Assembly (NCBI RefSeq): GCF_022513585.1
Contig: NZ_JAKWBF010000004.1
Location: forward strand, 62,001 to 126,000
DNA length: 64,000 nt
Direction: 5' to 3'
Source of the DNA: Gordonia gummivorans
Lineage (GTDB): Bacteria; Actinomycetota; Actinomycetes; Mycobacteriales; Mycobacteriaceae
Every line of letters begins with the position of its first letter. Position 1 is the first letter of the stretch. The notes beneath the pieces were generated by a model. The model was not told where the DNA came from, made no database searches, and saw nothing but the letters and a program-made list of their open reading frames with translations. Below, piece after piece: positions 26,625-34,803 of this stretch. A program made the translations under genes and the position numbers.

Positions 26625-27917
26625 ATGTCCGACCAGCAACCCACCGGTTCCGACCTCTCGCCACCAGGCGAGTCGACGTCGGACACCTCGCCGTCGCGCA
26701 CCGCTCAGCTCAAGCGCTGGGCAGCCCTCGACACCACCAGCGGCGCCTTGCTGCTCACCGCCGCCACGATCGCCGTCGTCTGGGCCAACTCACCCTGGCG
26801 GGACAGCTACCAGGATCTCCTCGAGATCGAGTTCGGCCCGGCGGCCCTTCATCTGCACCTGTCGCTGGCCGACTGGATCGCCGACGGCATGCTCGCCATC
26901 TTCTTCTTCGTCGTCGGGGTGGAACTCAAACATGAGTTCGTCGCCGGCACCCTGCGCGACTTCAAGCTCGCCGGGGTGCCCATCGTCGCGGCCCTCGGCG
27001 GCATGATCGTCCCGGCGGCCTGCTACGTCGCCGTCGTCGGCATCGGCGACCCCGAAGCGCTCGGCGGCTGGGCGATCCCCACCGCCACCGACATCGCGTT
27101 CGCGCTCGCCGTCCTCGCCATCTTCGGCCGCGGACTGCCGGTGGCGCTGCGAACGTTCCTGCTCACCCTCGCCGTCGTCGACGACCTGCTCGGCATCACG
27201 GTGATCGCCACCTTCTACACCGACACGATCAACCTGCCCGCCCTGCTCGGCGCACTGGTGGCGGTCGCGGTGTTCGCGGTGCTCGTCCGCATGGCCCGAC
27301 GCTGGTGGCTGCTGCTGTTGCCGGTCGCTTTGACGGCGTGGACGCTGATGCACGCGTCGGGTGTCCACGCGACCATCGCCGGTGTGCTGCTTGGCTTCTC
27401 GGTCCCGGCCGTCGCCATGCGCGGTGAACGGATGCCGCGGACCGAATGGTTCGACGAGACCATCCGGCCCTACTCCGCTGCGGTGGCACTCCCGGTGTTC
27501 GCGTTCGCCGCAGCCGGGGTAACGGTGGTCGGGACGTCGGGCATCATCCAGCCGGTGTCGATCGGCATCATGCTCGGACTCGTCGTCGGCAAGGTGGTGG
27601 GCGTCCTGGCATTCACGGCATTGATGGTGCGCTTCACCCCATTACGACTACCCGACTCCATCGGCCTCCGAGACCTTCTGCCCGTCGGCATGCTGACCGG
27701 CGTCGGATTCACCGTCGCCCTGCTGATCGCGGAACTGTCGTTCGAAGTGGGCAGCGACTCGCACGCCGCCGCCGCGAAGGCGGCGATCCTCGCCGGGTCG
27801 GTGGTGTCGGCGGCAATCGCGGCCGTCCTGCTGAGGTGGGACGCACGTCAGTTGCGTGATCCCGACATGAACCGTGACGGCATTCCCGACGTCGATCGCG
27901 ACGTCATCGGCGGCTGA
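26625..27917 (+). CDS. nhaA: Na+/H+ antiporter NhaA
   Basis: 430 residues; the ATG at 26625 has a GGAGG site 5 bases upstream. The NhaA family is clear from GVELKHEFV, IPTATDIAFALAVLAI and LTLAVVDDLLGI (the two adjacent aspartates are the ion-binding pair) and GFTVALLIAELSF near the end, with about 11-12 membrane helices. It exchanges sodium for protons at alkaline pH. The C-terminus has a DxNxDGxxD-like tail (DPDMNRDGIPDVDRD) that resembles a calcium-binding or dockerin-type loop and is not needed for the fold. Confidence 0.93.
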   Translation: MSDQQPTGSDLSPPGESTSDTSPSRTAQLKRWAALDTTSGALLLTAATIAVVWANSPWRDSYQDLLEIEFGPAALHLHLSLADWIADGMLAIFFFVVGVELKHEFVAGTLRDFKLAGVPIVAALGGMIVPAACYVAVVGIGDPEALGGWAIPTATDIAFALAVLAIFGRGLPVALRTFLLTLAVVDDLLGITVIATFYTDTINLPALLGALVAVAVFAVLVRMARRWWLLLLPVALTAWTLMHASGVHATIAGVLLGFSVPAVAMRGERMPRTEWFDETIRPYSAAVALPVFAFAAAGVTVVGTSGIIQPVSIGIMLGLVVGKVVGVLAFTALMVRFTPLRLPDSIGLRDLLPVGMLTGVGFTVALLIAELSFEVGSDSHAAAAKAAILAGSVVSAAIAAVLLRWDARQLRDPDMNRDGIPDVDRDVIGG

Positions 27918-27950
27918 TCTAGGCGGCCTCGGGGCCCTGCGCTCCACCGG

Positions 27951-28018
27951 CTCCCGCTCACCCTTTTCGCTCCCGCTTATTAGATCCAATAAGCGGGAGC
28001 GCAATGGGTGAGCGGGAG
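27951..28018. terminator. Nested palindrome between convergent nhaA and the AGCS gene
   Basis: Two perfect stems stack into one hairpin of 68 nt: outer 13-base arms 27951-27963 / 28006-28018 and inner 14-base arms 27968-27981 / 27988-28001. It would act as a bidirectional terminator. It is followed by TTCTTCCCCTACTTTCAGTG (28019-28038), the end piece of the convergent-junction repeat family, and by the 14-base palindrome GCCACCCGGGTGGC. Confidence 0.85.
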
Positions 28019-28066
28019 TTCTTCCCCTACTTTCAGTGCCACCCGGGTGGCGTTGGGGTCAGGCCG

Positions 28067-29608
28067 TCAGGTCGAAACCGATTCCTTACGTTCGTCTTTG
28101 GGTTGGTAGCTCTCCCAGAACGACGCGCCGACGATGCCGAGCGCGATCGGATCGAACACGGGATCCTTGCCCTGCTTCTTCTGGCGTTCGTAGTCGCGTA
28201 GCGCCTTGAACGCGGGTTGCTGGAGGATCAGGATGCCGACGATGTTGAGCCAGGCCATCAGGCCGACGCCGATGTCGCCGAGCGTCCAGGCTTCGGTAGC
28301 CGTCGACACCGCACCGATCGCCACCGACACCAGGATCAGGCCCTGCAGCAGCATGGTGACGTTGGTTCCCACCGTGCTGCGCAGGGGCTGGATGTAGACG
28401 GTCGACGCCTTGCCGAGCAAGAACCGCAGATTGGTTTCGGCCATGTAGTAGTAGGCGATGATCGTCGTCAAACAGAAGAAGGCCAGTGAAATGGCGACGA
28501 ACGACGAACCCGCGCCGCTCCAAAGGGTGTCGAAGCCGGCCTGGACGAACGTGGGACCCACCTCGACGCCGTCGTCAAGCAGCCCGCCGTCGGCGATGAC
28601 GGCGCCGGAATCGGACTCGCCCTCGAACACGCGGTAGGCCCCGGTCGACAGGATGAGGAATCCGGTCGCCGAACAGATGAACAGGGTGTCGACGTACACC
28701 GCGAACGCCTGCACGAGTCCCTGCTTGGCGGGGTGCGACACCTCGGCTGCGGCCGCCGCGTGCGGGCCGGTGCCCTGGCCGGCCTCGTTGGAGTAGATGC
28801 CGCGCTTGACGCCCCACATGATGGCCGCGCCGATGATCGCACCGAATGCCGAGTCCAACCCGAAGGCGCTGCTGAACACCATGCGCACGACGCCGGGAAC
28901 CTCCGAGGCGTTCATCGCGACGATGACGATGGCCAGGACGATGTAGACGATCGCCATGAAGGGGACCACGATCGACGCGAACGCCGCGATCCGCTTGACG
29001 CCACCGATGATGATGAACGCCAGGACGATCACCATGCCGATCGCAGCCCAGTAGGTCGAGATGCCCCACGCGTCGTTCATCGCCACTGCCATCGAGTTCG
29101 ACTGCACGCTCGGGAGCAGCAGCCCGCAGGCGAGCACGGTGACCGCGGCGAAGACGAGGCCGTAGACCTTGAAGTACGGCGCCGCCTTGGTGTGCGCCAG
29201 TGCGCGGCTGAGGTAGTACGCGGGACCGCCGCGGTATTCGTTGGTCAGGCGGTCGCGGGTCTTGTAGATCTGGCCGAGGGTGCACTCCACGAACGACGTC
29301 GACGCCCCGAGGAACGCGACCATCCACATCCAGAACAGCGCACCCGGTCCGCCGAAGGCGATGGCTGTGGCGACGCCCGCGATGTTGCCGGTGCCGACGC
29401 GGCCGGCCAGCGACATCGTCAGCGCCTGAAACGACGAGACGCCGTCGGGGGAGCGTTCACCGTGCAGCATCACCCGGATCATCTCCGGGATCTGGCGTAC
29501 CTGCACAAACCTGGTGCGCAGCGAGAAGAACACCCCCGCTGCCAGGCAGAGGTACACGAGCGGATTGCTCCAGATGTAGCCGTTGACGGTGTCGAGAAAA
29601 TCGGTCAT
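28067..29608 (-). CDS. Sodium:alanine/glycine symporter (AGCS family)
   Basis: 513 residues with about 11 membrane helices. Family features: SLAGRVGTGNIAGVATAI, the FVECTLGQIYK segment, GGPAYYLSRAL, and GVKRGIYSNEAGQGTGPHAAAAAEVSHP. It imports a small neutral amino acid with sodium. It is convergent with nhaA. Confidence 0.92.
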   Translation of the reverse strand: MTDFLDTVNGYIWSNPLVYLCLAAGVFFSLRTRFVQVRQIPEMIRVMLHGERSPDGVSSFQALTMSLAGRVGTGNIAGVATAIAFGGPGALFWMWMVAFLGASTSFVECTLGQIYKTRDRLTNEYRGGPAYYLSRALAHTKAAPYFKVYGLVFAAVTVLACGLLLPSVQSNSMAVAMNDAWGISTYWAAIGMVIVLAFIIIGGVKRIAAFASIVVPFMAIVYIVLAIVIVAMNASEVPGVVRMVFSSAFGLDSAFGAIIGAAIMWGVKRGIYSNEAGQGTGPHAAAAAEVSHPAKQGLVQAFAVYVDTLFICSATGFLILSTGAYRVFEGESDSGAVIADGGLLDDGVEVGPTFVQAGFDTLWSGAGSSFVAISLAFFCLTTIIAYYYMAETNLRFLLGKASTVYIQPLRSTVGTNVTMLLQGLILVSVAIGAVSTATEAWTLGDIGVGLMAWLNIVGILILQQPAFKALRDYERQKKQGKDPVFDPIALGIVGASFWESYQPKDERKESVST

Positions 29609-29805
29609 GGGAACGTGCTCCGGGATCGGGTGCTGGGTCTCATGGCACGGGGCTCCGTTGTCCGCCGCCGACCTTTACCATTCCATGACCAAAGGATGTT
29701 CGCGACGCGAACGGGTGGAGAACCGAACAGGTTGCAACGACACTCGGAAAACGAGCGTCATGGCAACCGGAGTTCACTCGCACGGCGCACCGTCGGACCA
29801 GCGGC

Positions 29806-29832
29806 TTAGCACTCGGAATGTTGGAGTGCCAA
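29806..29832 (+). promoter_or_regulatory. CIRCE element (HrcA operator)
   Basis: TTAGCACTC-N9-GAGTGCCAA, one mismatch from the CIRCE consensus TTAGCACTC-N9-GAGTGCTAA. It lies 45 bp upstream of the FmdB/Ruc-like gene. HrcA-CIRCE control of the M. tuberculosis homologue Rv0991c has been reported. Confidence 0.85.
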
Positions 29833-29877
29833 AATCGGTTACACTTGTCAGCGATTCACTGACTTCCGGAGGTTTCG

Positions 29878-30240
29878 GTGCCCACTTATTCGTATGCGTG
29901 CACGGAGTGCGACAACAAGTTCGACATCGTCCAGTCGTTCTCGGACGACTCGCTGACCGAATGCCCGCAGTGCACCGGACGCCTCCGCAAGCTGTTCAAC
30001 AGTGTCGGCATCGTCTTCAAGGGCAGCGGCTTCTACCGCACCGACTCCCGTCCCGGCTCGTCCTCGTCGGACAGCTCCTCGAGCGACAGCTCGTCGTCGA
30101 GTTCGGATTCGTCGAGCTCGACGAAGTCGGAGTCGAGTTCGAGCAAGTCCGACAGCAGCAGCTCGTCGAAGTCCGACAGCAGCTCGTCGAGTTCGAGTTC
30201 GAGTTCGAGTTCGACAACCAAAGCTGCCGCGCCGGCCTGA
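29878..30240 (+). CDS. ruc: FmdB-type zinc-ribbon protein, Ruc-like redox-regulated chaperone
   Basis: 120 residues from a GTG with a CCGGAGG ribosome-binding site. The first 45 residues form a zinc ribbon with C-x2-C pairs (CTEC, CPQC); the rest is a disordered Ser-rich tail (SSSDSSSS repeats) with aspartates and lysines. M. tuberculosis Rv0991c (Ruc) has this architecture, lies next to the 5-FTHF cyclo-ligase gene, is heat-inducible and acts as a disulfide-activated holdase that passes clients to Hsp70. The CIRCE site upstream strongly supports the same role. The tail codons are highly repetitive (TCG, AGC, TCC). Confidence 0.8.
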   Translation: MPTYSYACTECDNKFDIVQSFSDDSLTECPQCTGRLRKLFNSVGIVFKGSGFYRTDSRPGSSSSDSSSSDSSSSSSDSSSSTKSESSSSKSDSSSSSKSDSSSSSSSSSSSSTTKAAAPA

Positions 30241-30261
30241 TCAACCAGGTCTGAAACCCAG

Positions 30262-30900
30262 CTAGCCCAATGCCCCGAACCCGCCCTCAGGAGTGAGTAC
30301 CCAGCCGACCGGTACGTCGTACGGTCCGGCGGGTAGGGAGTCGACGAGCTCGTCGTCGTAGATCACCGCGACCACGTCGGCGGTCAGTCCGGTGAGGGTG
30401 CGGTCGTAGTAGCCGCCGCCACGGCCCAGTCGGACGCCGGACTTGTCGACCGCGAGCGCAGGGACCAGGATCACCGACGCCGCGCGGATGGCCTCGGCTC
30501 CCAGGCGCGAACCGGTCGGTTCCCACAGTCCCCATCGGCCGCGGGTCAGCGACTGCTGGCCGGTGTAACGGGCCCAGTCGAGGCGGTCGGGTTCTCCGGG
30601 TGGGACCACCGGGATGAGGACTGTGACGCCGCGGTCCAGCAGGGCGTCGAGCATCGCCAACGAGCCGGGCTCCGACCCCACCGGCACGTACGCGGCAACC
30701 GTCACGTCGTATTCCAGGCGGAACGGCGCCGCGTAAATCCATTCGGCGAGGTTGGCCGCAGCCTGCTCGCGCGCAAACGGGGACATGCGGGCCCGATGCT
30801 CGGTGCCCTCATCCCGTAGTCGTCTCTTCAGAGTCCGCAACCCCGACCATCCCTCGCGCAGATCCCGATGCTTCTCGAACCGGACTGTAGCCGATCGCAC
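30262..30900 (-). CDS. 5-formyltetrahydrofolate cyclo-ligase
   Basis: 212 residues. The diagnostic LGRGGGYYDR motif is near residue 155, with the N-terminal KRRLRDE basic segment typical of the family. It converts 5-formyl-THF to 5,10-methenyl-THF with ATP. It is convergent with the Ruc-like gene and divergent from galU, the same order as Rv0991c-Rv0993. The GTG at 30900 is the longest start; the protein could begin some residues later. Confidence 0.9.
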   Translation of the reverse strand: MRSATVRFEKHRDLREGWSGLRTLKRRLRDEGTEHRARMSPFAREQAAANLAEWIYAAPFRLEYDVTVAAYVPVGSEPGSLAMLDALLDRGVTVLIPVVPPGEPDRLDWARYTGQQSLTRGRWGLWEPTGSRLGAEAIRAASVILVPALAVDKSGVRLGRGGGYYDRTLTGLTADVVAVIYDDELVDSLPAGPYDVPVGWVLTPEGGFGALG

Positions 30901-31002
30901 ACCGCGTCGGACCCGCTACCGCCGGGAATTCACCTGTTCGACGGAGGTGACTTGCATCGTGACGACAGGCTTCTGACAGCGAGCTGTCCTAGGGTGGTGA
31001 CC

Positions 31003-31950
31003 ATGACGTCCAGCACGCAAACCGACGAGTTCACCGAGTACGAAGCCGTACCGAACACTCCGCCGATCCCACGCACCGCCGTCGTCCCCGCGGCCGGTCT
31101 GGGTACCCGATTCCTGCCCGCCACCAAGACGGTGCCCAAGGAATTGCTGCCGGTCGTCGACACCCCCGGCATCGAGCTGGTCGCCGAGGAGGCCAAGGCC
31201 GCCGGCGCCGAACGTCTGCTCATCGTCACCTCGCCCGGCAAGGACGGCGTCGTCGCGCACTTTGTCGAAGACCTGGTGCTGGAGAACACGCTGGCCAAGC
31301 GGGGCAAGGCCGCGATGCTGGCCAAGGTGCGCAAGGCGCCGTCGCTGCTCGAGGTGGCGTCGGTGGTCCAGGAGAAGCCGCTCGGCCTCGGACACGCCGT
31401 CGGATGTGTGGAGAAGTACCTCGACGACGACGAAGACGCCATCGCGGTCCTCCTACCCGACGACCTTGTCCTTCCGGGCGGCGTGCTCGAGGTCATGGCC
31501 CGTACACGTCAGCGACGCGGCGGGTCGGTGCTGTGCGCGATCGAGGTACCCGGAGACCGGATCTCCGCGTATGGCGTGTTCGACGTCGAGGAGTTGCCCG
31601 ACGCGCACAATCCGAATGTCAAACGTCTCAAGGGAATGGTGGAGAAACCGGACCCCAAGGACGCTCCCTCGAACCTCGCGGCCGCCGGACGCTACATCCT
31701 CGACCGCAAGATCTTCGACGCCCTGCGCCGCATCGAACCCGGCGCCGGCGGCGAGCTGCAACTCACCGACGCGATCGCGCTGCTCATCGCGGAAGGGGAG
31801 CCGGTGCACGTCGTCGTGCATCGCGGCACGCGTCACGACCTCGGCAACCCAGGCGGCTACCTCAAGGCGGCCGTCGACTTCGCCCTCGACCGCGAGGATT
31901 ACGGACCCGACCTGCGGGAGTGGCTGCAGAAGCGGCTCGCAGAGGGCTGA
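31003..31950 (+). CDS. galU: UTP-glucose-1-phosphate uridylyltransferase
   Basis: 315 residues. The nucleotidyltransferase signature AAGLGTRFLPATKTVPKELLPVVD is near residue 25-48, EKPLGLGHAV follows, and the LPDD metal site and VEKP are present. It makes UDP-glucose for cell-wall glycans and trehalose. The start at 31003 is preferred, with a GTG two codons upstream possible. In M. tuberculosis moeA1/glp follows directly; here 1.5 kb of toxin-like genes are inserted. Confidence 0.95.
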   Translation: MTSSTQTDEFTEYEAVPNTPPIPRTAVVPAAGLGTRFLPATKTVPKELLPVVDTPGIELVAEEAKAAGAERLLIVTSPGKDGVVAHFVEDLVLENTLAKRGKAAMLAKVRKAPSLLEVASVVQEKPLGLGHAVGCVEKYLDDDEDAIAVLLPDDLVLPGGVLEVMARTRQRRGGSVLCAIEVPGDRISAYGVFDVEELPDAHNPNVKRLKGMVEKPDPKDAPSNLAAAGRYILDRKIFDALRRIEPGAGGELQLTDAIALLIAEGEPVHVVVHRGTRHDLGNPGGYLKAAVDFALDREDYGPDLREWLQKRLAEG

Positions 31951-31954
31951 GGAC

Positions 31955-31973
31955 ATACCACGACTGGTATAAA
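31955..31973 (+). promoter_or_regulatory. Leaderless promoter and palindromic operator of the MNT gene
   Basis: A perfect dyad ATACCA-CGAC-TGGTAT (31955-31970) overlaps a TATAAA -10 hexamer (31968-31973). The GTG start at 31982 begins 9 bases later, so transcription should start at or next to the start codon (leaderless). Such an overlap suits autorepression. Confidence 0.55.
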
Positions 31974-31981
31974 CTCTGGCT

Positions 31982-32308
31982 GTGGATCGCGCGGAATTGA
32001 GCAGACGAACACGGCAGCGTCCATCGGTTCTGCTCAAGAAGCATCGCGACGAGATCATCGAGCTGGTCGCCGCTCATCGGGGCTCGAACGTCCGGGTATT
32101 CGGTAGCGCCGCAAGCGGTATCGACACCATCGACAGCGACCTCGACCTCCTCGTCACCTTTCTTCCGGACACGCACCTGGGTGAGGTGGGCATCTTGATG
32201 TCGGAGCTCAGCGACTTGCTCGGTATCAAAGTCGACGTGATCAGCGAAGGTGCACTCACTGATGATCGGTTCTCTCGGCGCGTACTCGCCGACGCTGTGT
32301 CGTTGTGA
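31982..32308 (+). CDS. MNT-type nucleotidyltransferase-domain protein
   Basis: 108 residues of the minimal nucleotidyltransferase family: FGSAASGIDTIDSDLDLLV carries the GSxxxG and D-x-D catalytic motifs, followed by a helical end. Proteins of this size usually act as the antitoxin in MNT-HEPN pairs, where they AMPylate the HEPN RNase. The expected HEPN gene downstream is only a remnant (32313-32558). It starts the accessory island between galU and glp/moeA. Confidence 0.8.
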   Translation: MDRAELSRRTRQRPSVLLKKHRDEIIELVAAHRGSNVRVFGSAASGIDTIDSDLDLLVTFLPDTHLGEVGILMSELSDLLGIKVDVISEGALTDDRFSRRVLADAVSL

Positions 32309-32312
32309 GGCG

Positions 32313-32558
32313 GTGTCCGCCGGCCACCTCCCGGTGGAATTCCGGAACGCCTATTCCGGCCAGCCGTGGGATCTGGTCATCGGCATAGGCAGCACCAATC
32401 AGCTCTACGAAACGTCGTGCGCTCAACAGGATTTGCAGTGCTCGTCCAGAAGTACTGCAGTCGATTGCGAATTGATGCCCTTGAGCGTGTCTAGGATTCA
32501 GGGCGACATCGGAACGCTATTTCCCGGAGGACCGAGCGCTGCGACCCGCACCACGTAA
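32313..32558 (+). pseudogene. Decayed HEPN (DUF86) toxin remnant
   Basis: The 82-codon frame after the MNT stop contains LPVEFRNAYSGQPWDLVIG, which resembles the middle of HEPN/DUF86 RNases (an L-x2-E-x-R-x4-P-x-I-P-W-x-x-IxG pattern). The N-terminal half is missing and the catalytic R-x(4)-H motif that should follow is replaced by an aberrant stretch (STNQLYETSCAQQ). The position next to an MNT gene supports the reading; the match is weak. Confidence 0.35.
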
Positions 32559-32598
32559 CAACCCGCTGGGCGGACCGACGGCCGCTGATGCCCGCGAC

Positions 32599-33165
32599 TT
32601 GATCGCTTATCTCGACGCCACGATGCCGGGCGACGATCTTTCTGGTGAGGAGCGTGCTGCCGTTGTGCGTTGGCAGGGATTGGATCGCTTCTACGAAAGG
32701 GTCCAAGCGATTGAACGCGAAATCGACCCTCCCGCCGACTACGAGGCCGAAGAGGTGCGCGACTTTCTTGAGGTTGTGATTCGGCGCCATCCGATCGGTC
32801 GCCGTGCGATGGCGTGGCGCGGTATCCGCGACGCGGGGTCGGCTTTGGGCGTCGCGGGCCATGAAGTCGAACAATTGGTCGACCGAGTAGTGCGTGTAGG
32901 CGGTTTCTTGGCCACGTCGCCGTTGCGCTCGATTGCTTCTTCATTCACGGTTCCTCCGCGTGATCCCCTCGTTCTCCGTCTGATCGTGCCGGCCGGCACT
33001 GGGGTGTTGTGGGTGCCGCCCGCTGGAGTGCCTGCACTCGCTGAGCAGTATGAGCTGTTGATGAGGTCATCGGCCCTGTATATCCTCGGGGTGAGCAGCG
33101 GAGAAGATGGGACTCCCGAGCTGACGGCAGAGTTGCGGAGGTGGGACGATGGCGATCATGAATGA
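32599..33165 (+). CDS. Predicted ADP-ribosyltransferase exoenzyme-type protein
   Basis: 188 residues from a TTG at 32599; the frame is open back to 32485 without an ATG or GTG, so the true start is uncertain. The layout matches R-S-E class mono-ADP-ribosyltransferases: an ERAAVVRWQGLDRFYERVQAI helix like the EYTG..Y..iN region, R74 in AWRGIR, the ST-type strand GFLATSPL (106-107), LRLIVPAGTGVLWV, and a QYE turn motif (Q150-x-E152) in AEQYELLMRSSALYILGV. It has no signal peptide, so it may act on a host or phage target in the cytosol. The next gene overlaps it by 17 bp. Confidence 0.55.
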   Translation: MIAYLDATMPGDDLSGEERAAVVRWQGLDRFYERVQAIEREIDPPADYEAEEVRDFLEVVIRRHPIGRRAMAWRGIRDAGSALGVAGHEVEQLVDRVVRVGGFLATSPLRSIASSFTVPPRDPLVLRLIVPAGTGVLWVPPAGVPALAEQYELLMRSSALYILGVSSGEDGTPELTAELRRWDDGDHE

Positions 33166-33376
33166 ACGAGTGCAGGACGACAGCGTCTTTCTGCACTCTG
33201 GGGAGCCGCGCCCAGCGCCTCAGTCATTGGGCGCACTGCTGGCCTGCCTTCGTCTCGACTACGCCGACATTGCCGCCCAGCGGGCTGGGCTGCGGCGTTG
33301 GCTCGACGACAACGAGCCGTCGAAACGCTTGATGAGCAGCATCGAGCGGCAGGGATTTGGCGACCTGCTGACCTGA
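33149..33376 (+). CDS. Small protein overlapping the ADP-ribosyltransferase gene
   Basis: 75 residues from the ATG at 33149, which has a GGAGGTGG ribosome-binding site inside the end of the upstream gene; the overlap implies coupling. The C-terminal half (LRLDYADIAAQRAGLRRWLDDNEPSKRLMSSIERQGFGDLL) looks helical. I do not recognise the family. By position it may be the antitoxin or immunity partner of the ADP-ribosyltransferase (inference). Confidence 0.55.
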   Translation: MAIMNERVQDDSVFLHSGEPRPAPQSLGALLACLRLDYADIAAQRAGLRRWLDDNEPSKRLMSSIERQGFGDLLT

Positions 33377-33466
33377 CAGTCGGTAGCGGTCCGCGCGCCT
33401 GCGTCGTACCCTCCGCTCGAACCGCTACAGTTTTCGCTGTGCTGTATCCGGTGAGAGTGCGGTGAA

Positions 33467-34771
33467 ATGCGTTCGGTCGAGGATCATCTGACCCTGGTGA
33501 CCGCTGCTGCCGTGGCGCCACGGCCGGTGCGGGTGGCGATCTCGGAGTCGCAGGGTTTGATGTGCGCCGAGGAAGTGGTAACCGAGCTGCCCATGCCCGG
33601 GTTCGATCAGGCCGCCATCGACGGCTACGCCGTGCGGGCCGTCGACGTCGGGCTCGCGGGCACCATCGCACCCGAGGACATCGAGGACTTCGACACCGCC
33701 GGAGCCGAATTGGTGGACCTCGAGCCGAATGAGCCGATGATCGTGTCGTTGCCGGTGGTCGGGGAGATGGAGCCGGGCACCCGCACGCCGACGAGACTGC
33801 AACCGCATCAGGCGGTGCGCGTCGAAACCGGTGCGCCCATGCCCACTCTCGCCGACGCGGTGGTCCCGCTGCGCTGGACCGACGGCGGCGAGCAGAAGGT
33901 CAAGATCGGTCACGCCGTCGAGAGCGGCGACTACGTCCGACGCGTCGGCGACGACGTGCAACCCGGTGACGTCGCCGTGCGGTCCGGGTCCATCATCGGT
34001 CCCGCCCAGGTGGGACTGCTTGCGGCGGTAGGACAGTCGCGGGTGATGGTGCATCCCCGGCCGCGCCTGTCGGTGATCTCGGTGGGCAGCGAACTAGTCG
34101 ACATCGACCGCACCCCCGGGCCCGGCCAGATCTACGACGTCAACAGCTACGCGCTCGCCGCCGCCGCGCGCGACGCCGGTGCCGACGTGAATCGCGTCGG
34201 CATCGCCGAGCGCGAGGCGTCGCGGATGCGGGAAGTGGTTGAGGCGCAACTCATCCGGTCGGAGATCGTGGTGATCTGCGGCGCGGTGGGCGGCAGCGCG
34301 TCGCGCGCCATCGCCGACGCCCTGGCCGACCTCGGTGATCTCGAGATCGTGCGCGTCGCCATGCATCCGGGTTCCGTGCAGGGCTTCGGCCGGCTGGGGC
34401 GAGACGAGGTCCCAACGTTCCTGCTGCCCGCCAACCCGGTGAGCGCGCTCGTCACGTTCGAGGTGATGGTTCGACCCCTCATCCGCATCGCCCTCGGCAA
34501 ACGGCAACCCATGCGCCGCGTCATCAAGGCACGCACCATCGGACCGATCGCGTCGGTCCAGGGTCGTAAGGGCTATCTACGGGGACAGCTTATGCGGGAC
34601 GAACGGTCGGGGGACTACTTGGTGCAGGTGCTCGGCGCGTCGCCGACCGGGTCGTCGCACCTGCTCGCCGAACTCGCCGAGGCAAACTGCCTGATCATGG
34701 TCGATCCCGAGGTCGACGAACTCGGCACCGGCGACGAAGTCGACGTCGCGTTCCTCGCGCAACGCGGCTGA
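33467..34771 (+). CDS. glp: Gephyrin-like protein Glp (MoeA family)
   Basis: 434 residues with MoeA domain order: FDQAAIDGYAVRA near residue 47, VETGAPMPTLADAVVPL near 121, the molybdopterin-binding-like fold from about 205, and a C-terminal domain IV. The nucleotide loop reads VICGAVGGSASR instead of the T-S-G-G-V-S-x-G of active MoeA, which suggests lost cofactor chemistry. In Corynebacterium and mycobacteria the gene at this position (Rv0994) encodes Glp, a division protein that binds FtsZ and the receptor GlpR; the glpR-like gene is two genes downstream of rimJ here. The alternative is an active MoeA for the nitrate reductase. Confidence 0.8.
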   Translation: MRSVEDHLTLVTAAAVAPRPVRVAISESQGLMCAEEVVTELPMPGFDQAAIDGYAVRAVDVGLAGTIAPEDIEDFDTAGAELVDLEPNEPMIVSLPVVGEMEPGTRTPTRLQPHQAVRVETGAPMPTLADAVVPLRWTDGGEQKVKIGHAVESGDYVRRVGDDVQPGDVAVRSGSIIGPAQVGLLAAVGQSRVMVHPRPRLSVISVGSELVDIDRTPGPGQIYDVNSYALAAAARDAGADVNRVGIAEREASRMREVVEAQLIRSEIVVICGAVGGSASRAIADALADLGDLEIVRVAMHPGSVQGFGRLGRDEVPTFLLPANPVSALVTFEVMVRPLIRIALGKRQPMRRVIKARTIGPIASVQGRKGYLRGQLMRDERSGDYLVQVLGASPTGSSHLLAELAEANCLIMVDPEVDELGTGDEVDVAFLAQRG

Positions 34772-34803
34772 GGTTTGCCTTTCACCGCATAAACTCAACT
34801 CTT

